Positions 10,050-20,362 of a stretch of DNA of 64,000 nt are shown here, piece after piece. Each line of letters opens with the position of its first letter. Position 1 is the first letter of the stretch. The position numbers were made by a program, and so were the translations under genes. Origin of the DNA: Acidimicrobiia bacterium (GTDB taxonomy: Bacteria > Actinomycetota > Acidimicrobiia > Spongiisociales > Spongiisociaceae); the NCBI GenBank assembly GCA_011523635.1, contig WTGI01000035.1:39213-103212 (forward strand). The letters are read 5' to 3'. The notes under the pieces are model-generated. The model worked only from the letters and a program-made list of their open reading frames with translations. It made no database searches and was not told the origin of the DNA.

Positions 10050-10718
10050 TCAGTGCCCAAAGATAGCCCGTCCGATGCGAACGATGGTGGATCCTTCCTC
10101 GATCGCGACCTCAAAATCGTCCGTCATGCCCATGCTGAGCGCCATCGGACGCTCCAGCCGGCCCGACAACTCGTCCCTGATCTCGCGCATCCGGACGAAG
10201 TAGGGGCGGGAATCCTCCGGTCTCGCGCCGATCGGAGGTATCGCCATCACTCCGGCCAGCGGGACCCCGGCCGCGTCCCACCGCTCGAAAGTCTCGACCA
10301 CGAGATCGGGTTGGACCCCCGACTTCTGGGGCTCCCGCCCGATGTTGACCTGTAGCAGGGTCGGTGGAGGCCGGTCCGCGCCGCGCAGCCACGGCTTCAC
10401 GAGCCGATCGCGGTCGAAGGAGTGCAGGAGTGCCACCAGCGGCCGTACCATCCGCACCTTGTTGGTCTGGAGCGGGCCCACGAAGTGCCACTCGAGGTCG
10501 CTCGGGAGCTGGCGGGCCTTCGCCGCCAGCTCCTGCCCCCGGTTCTCACCGAACACCCGGTGTCCGGCGGCGATGGCCTCTTCCAATACCGCGGGCGGGC
10601 GACCCTTGCCGATCGCCACGACCTTCACGTCGTCGCGGTCCCGGCCCGACCGGCGGGCAGCCTCCTCGACGCGCCGGACCACCTCGCGCAGGCGGACGGC
10701 CACGCTCACGGAATCCAT
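10050..10718 (-). CDS. YggS/PROSC family PLP homeostasis protein
   Basis: VKVVAIGKGRPP, FGENRGQEL, WHFVGPLQTNK, SMGMTDDFEVAIEEGSTIVRIGRAIFG. Confidence 0.9.
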   Translation of the reverse strand: MDSVSVAVRLREVVRRVEEAARRSGRDRDDVKVVAIGKGRPPAVLEEAIAAGHRVFGENRGQELAAKARQLPSDLEWHFVGPLQTNKVRMVRPLVALLHSFDRDRLVKPWLRGADRPPPTLLQVNIGREPQKSGVQPDLVVETFERWDAAGVPLAGVMAIPPIGARPEDSRPYFVRMREIRDELSGRLERPMALSMGMTDDFEVAIEEGSTIVRIGRAIFGH

Positions 10719-11335
10719 CCCAGGGCCGCCAGGCGATGCTTGGTGCGGTCGGCCCGGAACGAGAACCAATCCTCCTCGCAGCGAGTACACGCCTCGACTG
10801 ACCACCATTCGGCGTGCGGGACCTGCTCACGGATGGCGGTCGCCAGGTCAACGGTCGTCATGCCACCGGTGGACTTGACGTGCCGGTCACGGAACAGGAC
10901 GGCGACTTCGGGACCGACCTCGAAACAGCAGGGGCCGATCAACGGACCGATGGCAGCCCTCAACACCGGACCGGGCCGCCTGCCCAGACCCTCCAGACGG
11001 CGGGCTGTCGCCGCTACCACGCCGGCCACCACCCCCCTCCATCCGGCGTGCGCCACGCCCACGACACTCTCGGTCTCCAGCACCACGCCTGCGCAGTCGG
11101 CGGTCATGACCGCCAGGGGAAGACCCGGTACGCCGGTGACAAGCCCGTCGCCGGGCCCGGCCCGGCCCGGTTTGGTAGCGGTGAGGACATCCGCCCCATG
11201 AACCTGGCGGAGCGAAGCCCACTCCGATCGGATCCCGAGCGCCCCTGAAACGACCTCGCGATCACCGGACAACATGTCGCCGGCCGCGGCAGTGGTGAAA
11301 GCGACGCCCCGGAACCCGGGAGGCCGGATCAGCAC
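10706..11335 (-). CDS. pgeF: laccase-domain protein, PgeF/YfiH family
   Basis: LRQVHGADV, MTADCAGVVL, GVAHAGWRGVVAGVV, IGPCCFEVG; GTG start chosen at VLIRPPG to limit overlap with ftsZ. Confidence 0.85.
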   Translation of the reverse strand: MLIRPPGFRGVAFTTAAAGDMLSGDREVVSGALGIRSEWASLRQVHGADVLTATKPGRAGPGDGLVTGVPGLPLAVMTADCAGVVLETESVVGVAHAGWRGVVAGVVAATARRLEGLGRRPGPVLRAAIGPLIGPCCFEVGPEVAVLFRDRHVKSTGGMTTVDLATAIREQVPHAEWWSVEACTRCEEDWFSFRADRTKHRLAALGWIP

Positions 11336-11375
11336 GGTCGACCGGCCGGGTGTCCCCGGCGTCTCCGCGTGCCCT

Positions 11376-12455
11376 CTATTCCCGGAGCCAGTCGGGAATG
11401 TCCAGCGGATCATCCTCGGCCGACCGGAAGACGCTCTCCGATCGGTCGGAGTACGGGGTGCGCCTTGACGCGCCCGATCCGGACGGACCGGCGGAAGGCG
11501 ATCCCACCCCGGCCGCGATCACGGTGACGCGCACCTCCTCGCCGACCGACTCGTCGGAAGTAGCGCCGAAGATGATCTGGGCATCGGACTCGGCGTGCTC
11601 CTGGACGGCCATGGCCGCCTCGCTCACCTCGGCGAGGGTCATGTCGGGCGGGCCGCATATCGACAGCAAGACACCCTTGGCCCCGTCCATCGTGGTTTCG
11701 AGGAGGGGGCTGGACATCGCCTGCTGGGCCGCCTGCAGCGCCCGGCTCTCGCCCGATGCCCGTCCGATACCGAGCACGGCCGCGCCCGCCCCGCCCAGAA
11801 CCGTCTTGACATCCGCGAAGTCCACGTTGATGAGGCCGGGCGTGGTGATGATCTGGGCGATGCCGTTCACCCCGTCCGTCAGAACCTGGTCGGCCATCGC
11901 GAAGGCCTCCATCATCGTGGTGGAGCGATCGGCCTCGGCCAGCAGGTTGTCGTTCGGAATGACGATCATGGCGTCGACCGCCTCCCTGAGCGCGGCTATG
12001 CCCTGTTCGGCCAGCTTGGAACGGCGATGACCCTCGAATCCGAAGGGCCTGGTGACGACCGCGACCGTCAGGGCGTCGAGGTTGCGGGCGACGTCGGCCA
12101 CCACCGGAGCAGCGCCCGTTCCCGTTCCCCCGCCCTCGCCGGCGGTCACGAAGACGAGATCCGAGCCGGCCAGCGCCTCCTCGATCTGCTCCCTGTTGTC
12201 CTCGGCGGCGGACCTACCCACCGACGGATCCGCGCCGGCGCCCAGTCCCTTCGTGAGTTCGCCACCGATGTTGAGCTTGACATCTGCCTCCGACATGAGC
12301 AGCGCCTGCGCGTCCGTGTTCACGGCGACGAACTCAACTCCCCGGATTCCGGCCTCGATCATGCGGTTGACGGCGTTCGTGCCGCCGCCACCTACCCCGA
12401 CCACCTTGATGACAGCCACGTAGCTACGGAGGGGGCTTTCGTTGATAACGGTCAT
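11376..12455 (-). CDS. ftsZ: cell division GTPase FtsZ
   Basis: [21 protein letters not shown] tubulin signature, C-terminal tail [12 protein letters not shown]. Confidence 0.98.
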   Translation of the reverse strand: MTVINESPLRSYVAVIKVVGVGGGGTNAVNRMIEAGIRGVEFVAVNTDAQALLMSEADVKLNIGGELTKGLGAGADPSVGRSAAEDNREQIEEALAGSDLVFVTAGEGGGTGTGAAPVVADVARNLDALTVAVVTRPFGFEGHRRSKLAEQGIAALREAVDAMIVIPNDNLLAEADRSTTMMEAFAMADQVLTDGVNGIAQIITTPGLINVDFADVKTVLGGAGAAVLGIGRASGESRALQAAQQAMSSPLLETTMDGAKGVLLSICGPPDMTLAEVSEAAMAVQEHAESDAQIIFGATSDESVGEEVRVTVIAAGVGSPSAGPSGSGASRRTPYSDRSESVFRSAEDDPLDIPDWLRE

Positions 12456-12519
12456 TGGGTGTGTCGTTCCTTCCATTCACCGCTTCGGCATTGACAGTCC
12501 GCTCCGGACACGCCCAATG

Positions 12520-12544
12520 CTAGAAGCAAAGCTTCGCGTTCTAG
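12520..12544. promoter_or_regulatory. inverted repeat CTAGAAGC-N8-GCGTTCTAG in the ftsQ-ftsZ gap
   Basis: ctagaagcaaagcttcgcgttctag, imperfect palindrome upstream of ftsZ. Confidence 0.4.
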
Positions 12545-12577
12545 TGGAGACTCAGGAAGCATACGCCATCCAATTCC

Positions 12578-13390
12578 TTAAGGTTCTAGATAAATCTCGG
12601 CTTCTAGTTGAGACTTAAGGTATTCCAGTCCCGGCAGGGTCTTGCCGACCGACTTCCAGGGCCGGACTGCGGGGCGGCTCGGGGCCGTGACGTCGATGAG
12701 TCCGACCGGGGCGGTATCGAGGATCGTGAGGAGCGAGGTCGCCTTGGCCGTCATGTCGCCGGGTAGGCCGAGCCGGGCTATCCGGTTACCCACCCAGACC
12801 CAGAGCTCGCCGTCGCTGGCCTCGAAGAGGCTCCGTTCGGCCAGGTCATCAGGCAGCGCCGCGATGAAGTCGAGAGCGCCGCCGACCTCCGGAGCCTCGA
12901 TCCTGGCACCCAGCCCCGGGTCATCGATGACCACGCGGATCTGCGGAAGCCGGGTGGTCGGCGTGGACGCGTAAGCCAATACCACGCCATCGTCGGCCAG
13001 AACCCCCCACCTGTCCCCCAAGTCGATCCAGGCGGTGTCCACCCGCTCCCGGACCACCACTTCGACACGGGTGGGGAACACCAGCTTGACAGAGGCGGCT
13101 GCGATCCGGGGATCCTCCATGAGGTCCGTTTCCACAGTGGAGGCGCGGATGGTGACCAGCGGCCTGCCCTCCACCACCCCGCTCCGTTGAAGAATCTCCT
13201 CGACCGGCACGCGCACCGCACCGCTGACGGCCACCTCCTCGACACTCATGAACGGCGACACCAGGAACCACGCCACACCACCGGCACAGGCCAGGATGGC
13301 CAGCATCCAGATGGACCTTCGGATGCGAGCCCGAGCCTGCTGTTCGGCGACCTCCTGGCGCCGACGCTTGATGCGGGGCTCGATGGTCAA
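12578..13390 (-). CDS. ftsQ: cell division protein FtsQ (POTRA)
   Basis: Single N-terminal TM then VEEVAVSGAVRVPVEEILQRSGVVEGRPLVTI POTRA; between murB and ftsZ. Confidence 0.85.
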   Translation of the reverse strand: MTIEPRIKRRRQEVAEQQARARIRRSIWMLAILACAGGVAWFLVSPFMSVEEVAVSGAVRVPVEEILQRSGVVEGRPLVTIRASTVETDLMEDPRIAAASVKLVFPTRVEVVVRERVDTAWIDLGDRWGVLADDGVVLAYASTPTTRLPQIRVVIDDPGLGARIEAPEVGGALDFIAALPDDLAERSLFEASDGELWVWVGNRIARLGLPGDMTAKATSLLTILDTAPVGLIDVTAPSRPAVRPWKSVGKTLPGLEYLKSQLEAEIYLEP

Positions 13391-14304
13391 TTCGTTCGAT
13401 CCTGCGGAAACCCGATGAACCTCACCTCCGGTTCCAGCAGGATTCCCGTCCTGTCGAGTACCAGTTGCCTCACGTCCTGGACCAGGCTGAACACATCCTG
13501 CGCGGTGCCGCCCGGATCCACGACGAAGAAGTTGGCGTGCTTCGGGGAGACGTGAGCGCCGCCGCGGCGCATCCCCTTCAGCCCGAGCGCGTCGATGATC
13601 CGACCGGCGCTGTCTCCCGGTGGGTTGCGGAACACGCTACCGGCGTTGAGGGTTCCACCGGGCTGGTGATCGCGCCGCCAGCGGATGGCTTCGCGCATCA
13701 ACGCCGCGATCCTCTCCCGATCACCTTCACGCACCGAATAGGAAGCATCCAGCACGACCTCACCGGCGCCCAGGTTGCTGGTCCGGTAGCCGAGACCGAG
13801 CTGGCCGGCCTCCCGCTCGACGACCGATCCCGAGCCGGCATCCAGGATCGACGCCGACCTGATCACGTCAACGGTCTCTACGCCGAAGAAGCCGGCGTTC
13901 ATGCGGACCGCCCCTCCCACCGAACCGGGTATGCCGACGTAGAACTCCAGCCCGGACCAGGACTCGTCTGCCATCCTGCGCGCCAGCACGGGCAGGCTGA
14001 CGGCCGCTCCCGCCCTGACGACCCGCGCCTCCCGGTCCACGGCCACCTGCCTGAACCCGGCGCCCAACCTGATCACCAGACCGGCGTATCCCTCGTCGGA
14101 GACCACCAGGTTGCTTCCCCGTCCCATGACGACCATCTCGATCCCGCGTGCCCGTGCAGCCATCGACACCGACCGCAACTCCTCCACGCTCCCCGGCTCG
14201 CAGAACCAGCGGGCGGGCCCGCCCAGCTTGTACGTGGTGAGCCGGGCCAAGTCCACGCCCGCCCGGATCTGGCCACCGGCTACGAGTCCGTCCCAGCCCT
14301 GCAT
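13387..14304 (-). CDS. murB: UDP-N-acetylenolpyruvoylglucosamine reductase
   Basis: TTYKLGGPARWF, GRGSNLVVSDEGYAGLVIRLG, YVGIPGSVGGAVRMNAG, GSVFRNPPGDSAGRIID. Confidence 0.95.
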   Translation of the reverse strand: MQGWDGLVAGGQIRAGVDLARLTTYKLGGPARWFCEPGSVEELRSVSMAARARGIEMVVMGRGSNLVVSDEGYAGLVIRLGAGFRQVAVDREARVVRAGAAVSLPVLARRMADESWSGLEFYVGIPGSVGGAVRMNAGFFGVETVDVIRSASILDAGSGSVVEREAGQLGLGYRTSNLGAGEVVLDASYSVREGDRERIAALMREAIRWRRDHQPGGTLNAGSVFRNPPGDSAGRIIDALGLKGMRRGGAHVSPKHANFFVVDPGGTAQDVFSLVQDVRQLVLDRTGILLEPEVRFIGFPQDRTN

Positions 14305-15674
14305 CAGCGCCCGGCCAGCCGGTCGACCAGGCGGTCCGGCAGGGTGGCTATGTCGCCGGCGCCCAGCGTGAGGACCAGGTCATCCGGCCGGACCTCCCCG
14401 GCGACCAGATCCGCCGCCTCCTCCAGGCTCGGGACGTAGCGAACCGCCCCGTGCCGGCCGCTCGCCGAGTCGGCCACCAGCTCTCCGGTGACGCCCGGCC
14501 GGGGCGCCTCACGGGCCCCGTATATGTCGGTCACCACCACCCGGTCCGCCCCTGCCAGGGCCTCTCCGAACTCGGACGCCAGCGCCGCCGTCCTCGAATA
14601 GAGATGGGGTTGGAACACCACCCAGAGCCGGTTCCGGTCCACCGGGGCCAGCGCCTCTATGTCAGCCGCCACTTCGGCGGGATGGTGGGCGTAGCTGTCG
14701 ATGATGGTCACGTCACCGACCGTGGCCCGATGTTCGAGCCGCCGCCGTACCCCCTCGAAGCGCGCCAGGCTCTCGATCGCTGCTGCCAGGTCGTGACCCA
14801 GCTCGGACAGCAGGGCCAGCACGCCACAGGCGTTGCGGGCGGTATGCAGGCCGGGACTGCCCACCTTCACCGATCCGGGGGGGAACCGGCCACCCAGCCG
14901 GAACGACACCGACCCGGCGCCGGGCTCGACATCCGAGATCCTCCAGACCGCCTCGGGAGAGGTGCCGTACCCCGGCCGCCCGGTCCGCTCGGCGAGGCGC
15001 CGCCCGCCCGCATCGTCTACCCCTACCACCACCGGGCCGTCGACCCGGTCGACCACGTCCCGGAAGGCATCCTCCAGGCGCTCCTGCGTCCCGTAATGGT
15101 CCAGGTGGTCGGCGTCGACGTTGGTGACCGCCAGCCCGGCCAGGACCAGGTGGGCGAAGGTCCCGAAGGCCTCATCGGCCTCGAGCACCAGCAGGTCCGC
15201 CGCGCCGAGGTGGGCATTGTCACCGGAGCCCGCCAGGTCACCACCCACAATGAAGGAGGCGTCTATCCCCAGTGCTCTCGTAGCTGTCACCGCCAGGGCC
15301 GTGGAGGTGGTCTTGCCGTGCGTTCCGGTGAAGCCGAGAGTGGGTATGCGACCGGTTATCTCGCGGAGCAGGCGCGGACGGTCCCATACCGTGACCCCCG
15401 CGTCTCCTGCCGCCACCAGCTCCGGGTCCGTGGCGGGAACCGCCGACGAGGCCACCACCAGGTCGCACGCCACCATCCGGTCGGGGCGGCTGCCCACCCA
15501 GGTCGCTACGCGGTGGCTATCCAGCCCTTCGAGGCCGGCGCCCCCGACCAGGTCGGACCCGGATACGACGTGACCCATGGCCGACAGCAGCTTGGCGAGC
15601 GGGCCGATCCCGGCGCCCCCCGCCCCCACGAGGTGGATTCGTATGCTCTCATCGAGCCGCGACATCCGCGCCAT
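14304..15674 (-). CDS. murC: UDP-N-acetylmuramate--L-alanine ligase
   Basis: HLVGAGGAGIGPLA, GFTGTHGKTTSTAL, DSYAHHPAEVAADIEA. Confidence 0.96.
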   Translation of the reverse strand: MARMSRLDESIRIHLVGAGGAGIGPLAKLLSAMGHVVSGSDLVGGAGLEGLDSHRVATWVGSRPDRMVACDLVVASSAVPATDPELVAAGDAGVTVWDRPRLLREITGRIPTLGFTGTHGKTTSTALAVTATRALGIDASFIVGGDLAGSGDNAHLGAADLLVLEADEAFGTFAHLVLAGLAVTNVDADHLDHYGTQERLEDAFRDVVDRVDGPVVVGVDDAGGRRLAERTGRPGYGTSPEAVWRISDVEPGAGSVSFRLGGRFPPGSVKVGSPGLHTARNACGVLALLSELGHDLAAAIESLARFEGVRRRLEHRATVGDVTIIDSYAHHPAEVAADIEALAPVDRNRLWVVFQPHLYSRTAALASEFGEALAGADRVVVTDIYGAREAPRPGVTGELVADSASGRHGAVRYVPSLEEAADLVAGEVRPDDLVLTLGAGDIATLPDRLVDRLAGR

Positions 15675-16734
15675 CCATCATCATGGTGGCAATGGTGGCA
15701 GCAGCACCCGGTCTGGCTGCGTCAATTGCGGCCCGGCGCATCCGGTCGCGCCGATCCGGGTCGGCCAGCAGGTCCTCCAGAATCCCGCCTACAGAACCCA
15801 ACCCGGCCTCCTCCACCAGCACGGCGGCGCCGGTCTCGGCCATGGCGCGGGCGTTGGCGAGCTGATGGCGACCGGCGAACGATCCGGGCACCAGGACGCT
15901 GGGAGTGCCGGTGACGGCCGCCTCCATCATGCTTCCCCCGGCCCGGGAGAGCACCACGTCCGAGACGCCGTAGAAGAGGTCCATCCGGTCCTCGAAGCCC
16001 AGCACCCGCCTCGTCACCGAGGACGAGTCTCCGGCGGTCGAGACCTGAGCCCGGTTCCGGGCGCCCGCGAGGTGAACGATCTGGATGGGTGCGCCCTTCC
16101 ACCTCGCCGACAGGGCGGTGACCGCCTCGTTGATCGAGCCGGCGCCGAGGCTCCCTCCCATCACCCCGACCGTGTCCGGACCGGACTCCAGCCGGTACCG
16201 CTCCAACGCGTGCCGCCGGACCGCCGCCTTATCGAGCGTGGTGAGCGATGACCTCAGCGGGTAGCCGACGACCTCCCCGGCCAGCCCCCTGGTACCGGGA
16301 AACGAGACCAGGGACCGGTCTGCCCAGCGGCCGGCGAGGCGGTTCGCCAGCCCGGCCCCGGCATTCTGTTCGTGGATGTACAGCGGCACGCCGGCCTGAC
16401 GGGCGGCGATGGCGACCGGCACCGTGACGTAGCTTCCCATGCAGAGCACGGCACCGACCTCGCGCCTCCGGAGTTCCCGCGCCACCGTCCGGGTGGCCTT
16501 CCACACGAGCTGCGGGATGCGGAGGTTGCGGGCCGACATACGCCTCTCCAGGCCGTGTATCCGTATCCGCAGCAGCGGGTAGCCCTCCTTCGGGACCAGG
16601 TCCACCTCCATCCGGTCTCCTCCGATGAACAGCACGTGCTCCCTGCCGACCCCGGCGGCGACCAGATGCTCCGCCACCGCCAGACCCGGAAAGATGTGCC
16701 CACCGGTGCCTGCCGCGGCGATGGCGAACCTCAC
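15649..16734 (-). CDS. murG: UDP-N-acetylglucosamine transferase MurG
   Basis: AAAGTGGHIFPGLAVAE, LYIHEQNAGAGLANRL, SRAGGSMMEAAVTGTPSVLVP. Confidence 0.95.
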   Translation of the reverse strand: MRFAIAAAGTGGHIFPGLAVAEHLVAAGVGREHVLFIGGDRMEVDLVPKEGYPLLRIRIHGLERRMSARNLRIPQLVWKATRTVARELRRREVGAVLCMGSYVTVPVAIAARQAGVPLYIHEQNAGAGLANRLAGRWADRSLVSFPGTRGLAGEVVGYPLRSSLTTLDKAAVRRHALERYRLESGPDTVGVMGGSLGAGSINEAVTALSARWKGAPIQIVHLAGARNRAQVSTAGDSSSVTRRVLGFEDRMDLFYGVSDVVLSRAGGSMMEAAVTGTPSVLVPGSFAGRHQLANARAMAETGAAVLVEEAGLGSVGGILEDLLADPDRRDRMRRAAIDAARPGAAATIATMMMDGADVAAR

Positions 16735-17918
16735 CGGACCCGCCGTTCCGGCGCCGGATCGGGTACGTGCGGGGCGTTGCGCGCCACGTTCACCAGGATC
16801 CCGACCCCGGCCATGGCCACCAGCATGGCGCTACCACCGACCGACACCAGCGGCAGGGCCAGGCCGGTGACGGGAATGGCGCCCACCGCACCACCCACGT
16901 TGACCAGCGACTGCACGCCCAACCAGGCGGTGATGCCGCTGGCGAGGAGGCGGGCGAACATGTCGCTGGTCCGGTAGGCCACCCACACCCCGACCAGCGA
17001 CAGGCCGGCCAGGGCGAACAGGAGGGCGGTCGCCCCGATGAAACCGGTCTCCTCGCCGATGATGGTGAAGATGAAGTCGGTGTAGGGATTAGGCAGGTAG
17101 GACCAGCGGGACCGGGAGGCGCCCAGCCCGACACCCAGCCAGTGACCGCTTCCGAGGGCTATGAGGCTCTGGATCATCTGGAAGCAGGCGTCGCTGGGGT
17201 CCGACAGCGGGTCCAGGAAACACAGGAACCGCTGGCGGCGGTACTCCAGCGAGTAGGTGGCATACCCGATCACCGCCAATCCGGTGGCGCCGATGGCGGC
17301 GATGTACCGGAACGGCACCCCGGCCGCGATCATCATGACCCCGGCCGCCCCAGCCACGATGATGGCGGTTCCCAGGTCGGGCTGCCAGACGATCAGCGCA
17401 CAGGTCCCGCCCACTGCGGTCACCATCGGACCTACCCACTGGCGCGCCTCGTCGAGGCGGTCCCTCCGGCGGGTGAGGACGGCGGCCAGGAACACGATCA
17501 CGGCCAGCTTGGAGAACTCGGAGACCTGGACGGTCAGATCGCCGAACTCCAGCCAACGGTTGGCGCCGCCCCTCCTCACGCCGACCATCAGGGTCACCAC
17601 CAGCCCGGCGAAGGAGAGGCCCAGGGCATAGGGGGCGATCCGGCGGTACCAGTTGTAGGGAACCATGGCCATGATCACCATCGCGCAGAGACCGACGACC
17701 ACCCACTGCAGCTGCCTCTTGAAGACCGCCAGCCGATCGGCCTCCTGGATGATCCCGGAGGCCGAGGAAGCCGACAGGGTGGCCCCCAGGCCGATCACCA
17801 GCAGGCTGGCGGCCAGCACCAGCACGAACACCACCACCCTGGATCGGGACAGAGCGATCTCGTCCCGGCGGCGGGCCCAGACGCGGAGGTCCGCGATCGA
17901 CGACAGGCGGTTGCTCAT
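16731..17918 (-). CDS. ftsW: SEDS-family lipid II polymerase FtsW
   Basis: QPDLGTAIIV, GLGASRSRWSYLPNPYTDFIFTIIGEETGFIG, TGLALPLVSVGGSAM; lies between murG and murD. Confidence 0.92.
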   Translation of the reverse strand: MSNRLSSIADLRVWARRRDEIALSRSRVVVFVLVLAASLLVIGLGATLSASSASGIIQEADRLAVFKRQLQWVVVGLCAMVIMAMVPYNWYRRIAPYALGLSFAGLVVTLMVGVRRGGANRWLEFGDLTVQVSEFSKLAVIVFLAAVLTRRRDRLDEARQWVGPMVTAVGGTCALIVWQPDLGTAIIVAGAAGVMMIAAGVPFRYIAAIGATGLAVIGYATYSLEYRRQRFLCFLDPLSDPSDACFQMIQSLIALGSGHWLGVGLGASRSRWSYLPNPYTDFIFTIIGEETGFIGATALLFALAGLSLVGVWVAYRTSDMFARLLASGITAWLGVQSLVNVGGAVGAIPVTGLALPLVSVGGSAMLVAMAGVGILVNVARNAPHVPDPAPERRVR

Positions 17919-19264
17919 TCAGCAGCCGCCGCGGATGCGGGCGCCCTCGGTTCCCGACCGGCCCGGACCCGACCCAGGTACTCGTCGACGTGTTGGATAA
18001 AAACGTTTCCCCGGTGTTCGTAGCAAGTAAACATGTCGAATCCGGTGGTGCCCGGCGAGAGCAGGACGGTATCCCCGGCCCGGGCCTGGTCGGAGGCCAT
18101 GCGCACCGCCTCCTCCATCGTTTCGGCCAGCGCGGTGGGCAGATCCGCGGCCATCTCCACCAGGTCGGGACCGCACTCCCCCATCGCCACCATGTAGCGG
18201 ACGTTGGGCGCCCGCACCAGGGGGGACAGGTCGAGGCCCTTCCTCACCCCGCCCGCGATGAGCACCACGGACGGATAGGAACGGATGGCCGCCATCGCTG
18301 CATGCGGGTTGGTGGCCTTGGAGTCGTCCACCCAGGTCACGTCGCCGAGCGAGCCCACCACCGTCCGCCGATGGTGGCGGTGCCGGAAGCGGGACGCCAC
18401 CCTGGCCGCCGCCGCCGGGTCGGCGCCCAGTTCTACTGCGGCCACGGCCGAGGCCGCCAGATTCACCCGGAAGGAGTAGTCGAGGTCGGGCATTTCCCCG
18501 ATCGGCGCCATCCCGCCGGGAAGCATCAGGCCGCCGGATGCGAACCCGAACGGCCCCTCCGGGCCCGAGCCCGGCTCGGCGCCGGTGACCGGCGCCTGGC
18601 GGCCAGGAGCCCCGAGCGCATGGGCGACCGCGCCCGGGTCTCCCTCGTCGTAGACCAGCAGGTCCCGGTCGGAGAGATGGCGGGAGATGCGGCCCTTGGC
18701 CATCCGGTACGCGATCAGCGACCGATGCCAGTCGACGTGGTCGTCCGCGACGTTCATGAACACCGACACCCGCGGCGCCAGCGAGTAGGTGTACTCGAGC
18801 TGGAAGCTGGAGATCTCGAGGACCACCACCTCGCAGGTTCCCGGCAGGACATCGCTGATCGGAACCCCGATGTTGCCGGCAGCCACCGCGTTGATGCCCG
18901 ATTCCTGCAGCATCTCGGTGGTCTGGCGGCACACGGTGGTCTTGCCGTTGGTGCCGGTGATGGCGATCACCGGGCAATCGAGATGGCGAACGGCCAGTTC
19001 GACCTCGCTCCAGATCGGGATGCCCGCCGCGCGGACATCTGTCAACGGTGGCAGATGGGGCATGAACCCGGGGCTGGCCACCACCAGCGAAACGCCCGCC
19101 AGCATGGAGGGGTCCCACTCCCCGGCGGCTGTCTCCACCTCCGCGGAAGCGCCATCGAGAGCGTCGGCGCTCCGGTCGTAGATGCGGTGTTCCATCCCGA
19201 GCCGCGTTAGCAGGCGCGACGCGGCCTGCCCCGAGATACCCGCACCCAGCACCAGGGTGTGCAT
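17915..19264 (-). CDS. murD: UDP-N-acetylmuramoylalanine--D-glutamate ligase
   Basis: MHTLVLGAGISGQAASRLL, ITGTNGKTTVC, WVDDSKATNPHAAMAAI; start 19264 overlaps the mraY stop (ATGA). Confidence 0.95.
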   Translation of the reverse strand: MHTLVLGAGISGQAASRLLTRLGMEHRIYDRSADALDGASAEVETAAGEWDPSMLAGVSLVVASPGFMPHLPPLTDVRAAGIPIWSEVELAVRHLDCPVIAITGTNGKTTVCRQTTEMLQESGINAVAAGNIGVPISDVLPGTCEVVVLEISSFQLEYTYSLAPRVSVFMNVADDHVDWHRSLIAYRMAKGRISRHLSDRDLLVYDEGDPGAVAHALGAPGRQAPVTGAEPGSGPEGPFGFASGGLMLPGGMAPIGEMPDLDYSFRVNLAASAVAAVELGADPAAAARVASRFRHRHHRRTVVGSLGDVTWVDDSKATNPHAAMAAIRSYPSVVLIAGGVRKGLDLSPLVRAPNVRYMVAMGECGPDLVEMAADLPTALAETMEEAVRMASDQARAGDTVLLSPGTTGFDMFTCYEHRGNVFIQHVDEYLGRVRAGREPRAPASAAAAE

Positions 19265-20325
19265 CAGGAACCTCCCAACTGGCCCACGGCGAGGAAGTCC
19301 CCGTAGAAGATCCCCAGGCCGAGCGCCACGCCGATAGCCGCAATGATCCAGAAGCGGGTGATGATGGTGGTCTCCGGCCACTCCTTCATCTCGAAGTGAT
19401 GGTGGATGGGCGCCATCCGGAATACCCGCCTCCCCCCGAACCATCGGAAACCGGCCACCTGGATGATCACCGACAGGGCTTCGATCACCCACAGGCCGCC
19501 CAGGATCACGAGAAGCAGGTGCGTGTTGGTCAGCAACGCGATCGCCGTGACCCCGCCCCCCAGGGCCTGGGAGCCGACATCCCCCATGATTATCCGGGCG
19601 GGACAGGCGTTCCACCAGAGAAAGCCGAGGGAGGCGCCCATGATCGCGGACGCCACGGTCGCCAGGCCCAGGCTTCCCTCCACGTTGTAGATCTCGGGAT
19701 GCCGGAATATCCAGAAGGCGATGATCATGTAGGAGGCTGCCACCAGAGCCACCGACCCGGATGCCAGCCCGTCCAGGCCGTCGGTGAAGTTGACCGCGTT
19801 CGAGAAGCCGGTGAGCAGCAGGAGCACCCAGATGGCGAACGCCGCCGCTCCCAGGTCGAGGGCCGTGGGCCGGGTGAAGGCGAGGGCGGTGGAGGCGCCG
19901 CTCGCCACCGCGCCCCACGTGAACAGCCCGGCCACCGCCAGCTGACCTATCAGCTTGGCCGTGATGCCGAGGCCCTTGTTGCGGAACCTGGAGAGCTTCT
20001 GGTAGTCGTCGATGAAGCCGACCACGCCCATGCCGACGATGGCGCCGAGCACGAGCAGCCCGGAGGTCTCGAAGCCGGTCTCGGCCAGCTCGATTCCGCG
20101 GTCGTCGAACCGGACCCGGAACTGCGACACCGCATAGCCGCACAGGATGGCGGCGATGATGACGATGCCGCCCATCGTGGGCGTGCCCGACTTGTGCATG
20201 TGGCCTTCCAGCTCCTGCTGGATGAACTGGCCGATGTTCAACGCCCGGAACAGGCGGATCACGTAGGCGGTGCCGAAGATGGCCACCCCGAAGGCCACCG
20301 TGGCAGCGGTGAGCATGGCGATCAT
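19264..20325 (-). CDS. mraY: phospho-N-acetylmuramoyl-pentapeptide transferase
   Basis: HMHKSGTPTMGGIVI, NAVNFTDGLDGLASG, MGDVGSQALGG, PIHHHFEMKEWPETTI. Confidence 0.96.
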   Translation of the reverse strand: MIAMLTAATVAFGVAIFGTAYVIRLFRALNIGQFIQQELEGHMHKSGTPTMGGIVIIAAILCGYAVSQFRVRFDDRGIELAETGFETSGLLVLGAIVGMGVVGFIDDYQKLSRFRNKGLGITAKLIGQLAVAGLFTWGAVASGASTALAFTRPTALDLGAAAFAIWVLLLLTGFSNAVNFTDGLDGLASGSVALVAASYMIIAFWIFRHPEIYNVEGSLGLATVASAIMGASLGFLWWNACPARIIMGDVGSQALGGGVTAIALLTNTHLLLVILGGLWVIEALSVIIQVAGFRWFGGRRVFRMAPIHHHFEMKEWPETTIITRFWIIAAIGVALGLGIFYGDFLAVGQLGGS

Positions 20326-20362
20326 CGGAAGCCGCCCGTGAGACCGTCCGCCCGCATGACCA

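Noticed and set aside
17915-20143. 742-aa minus ORF as a single protein
   Set aside because: Only residues from MHTLVLGAG (19264) onwards are MurD; the N-terminal part is an out-of-frame reading through mraY.
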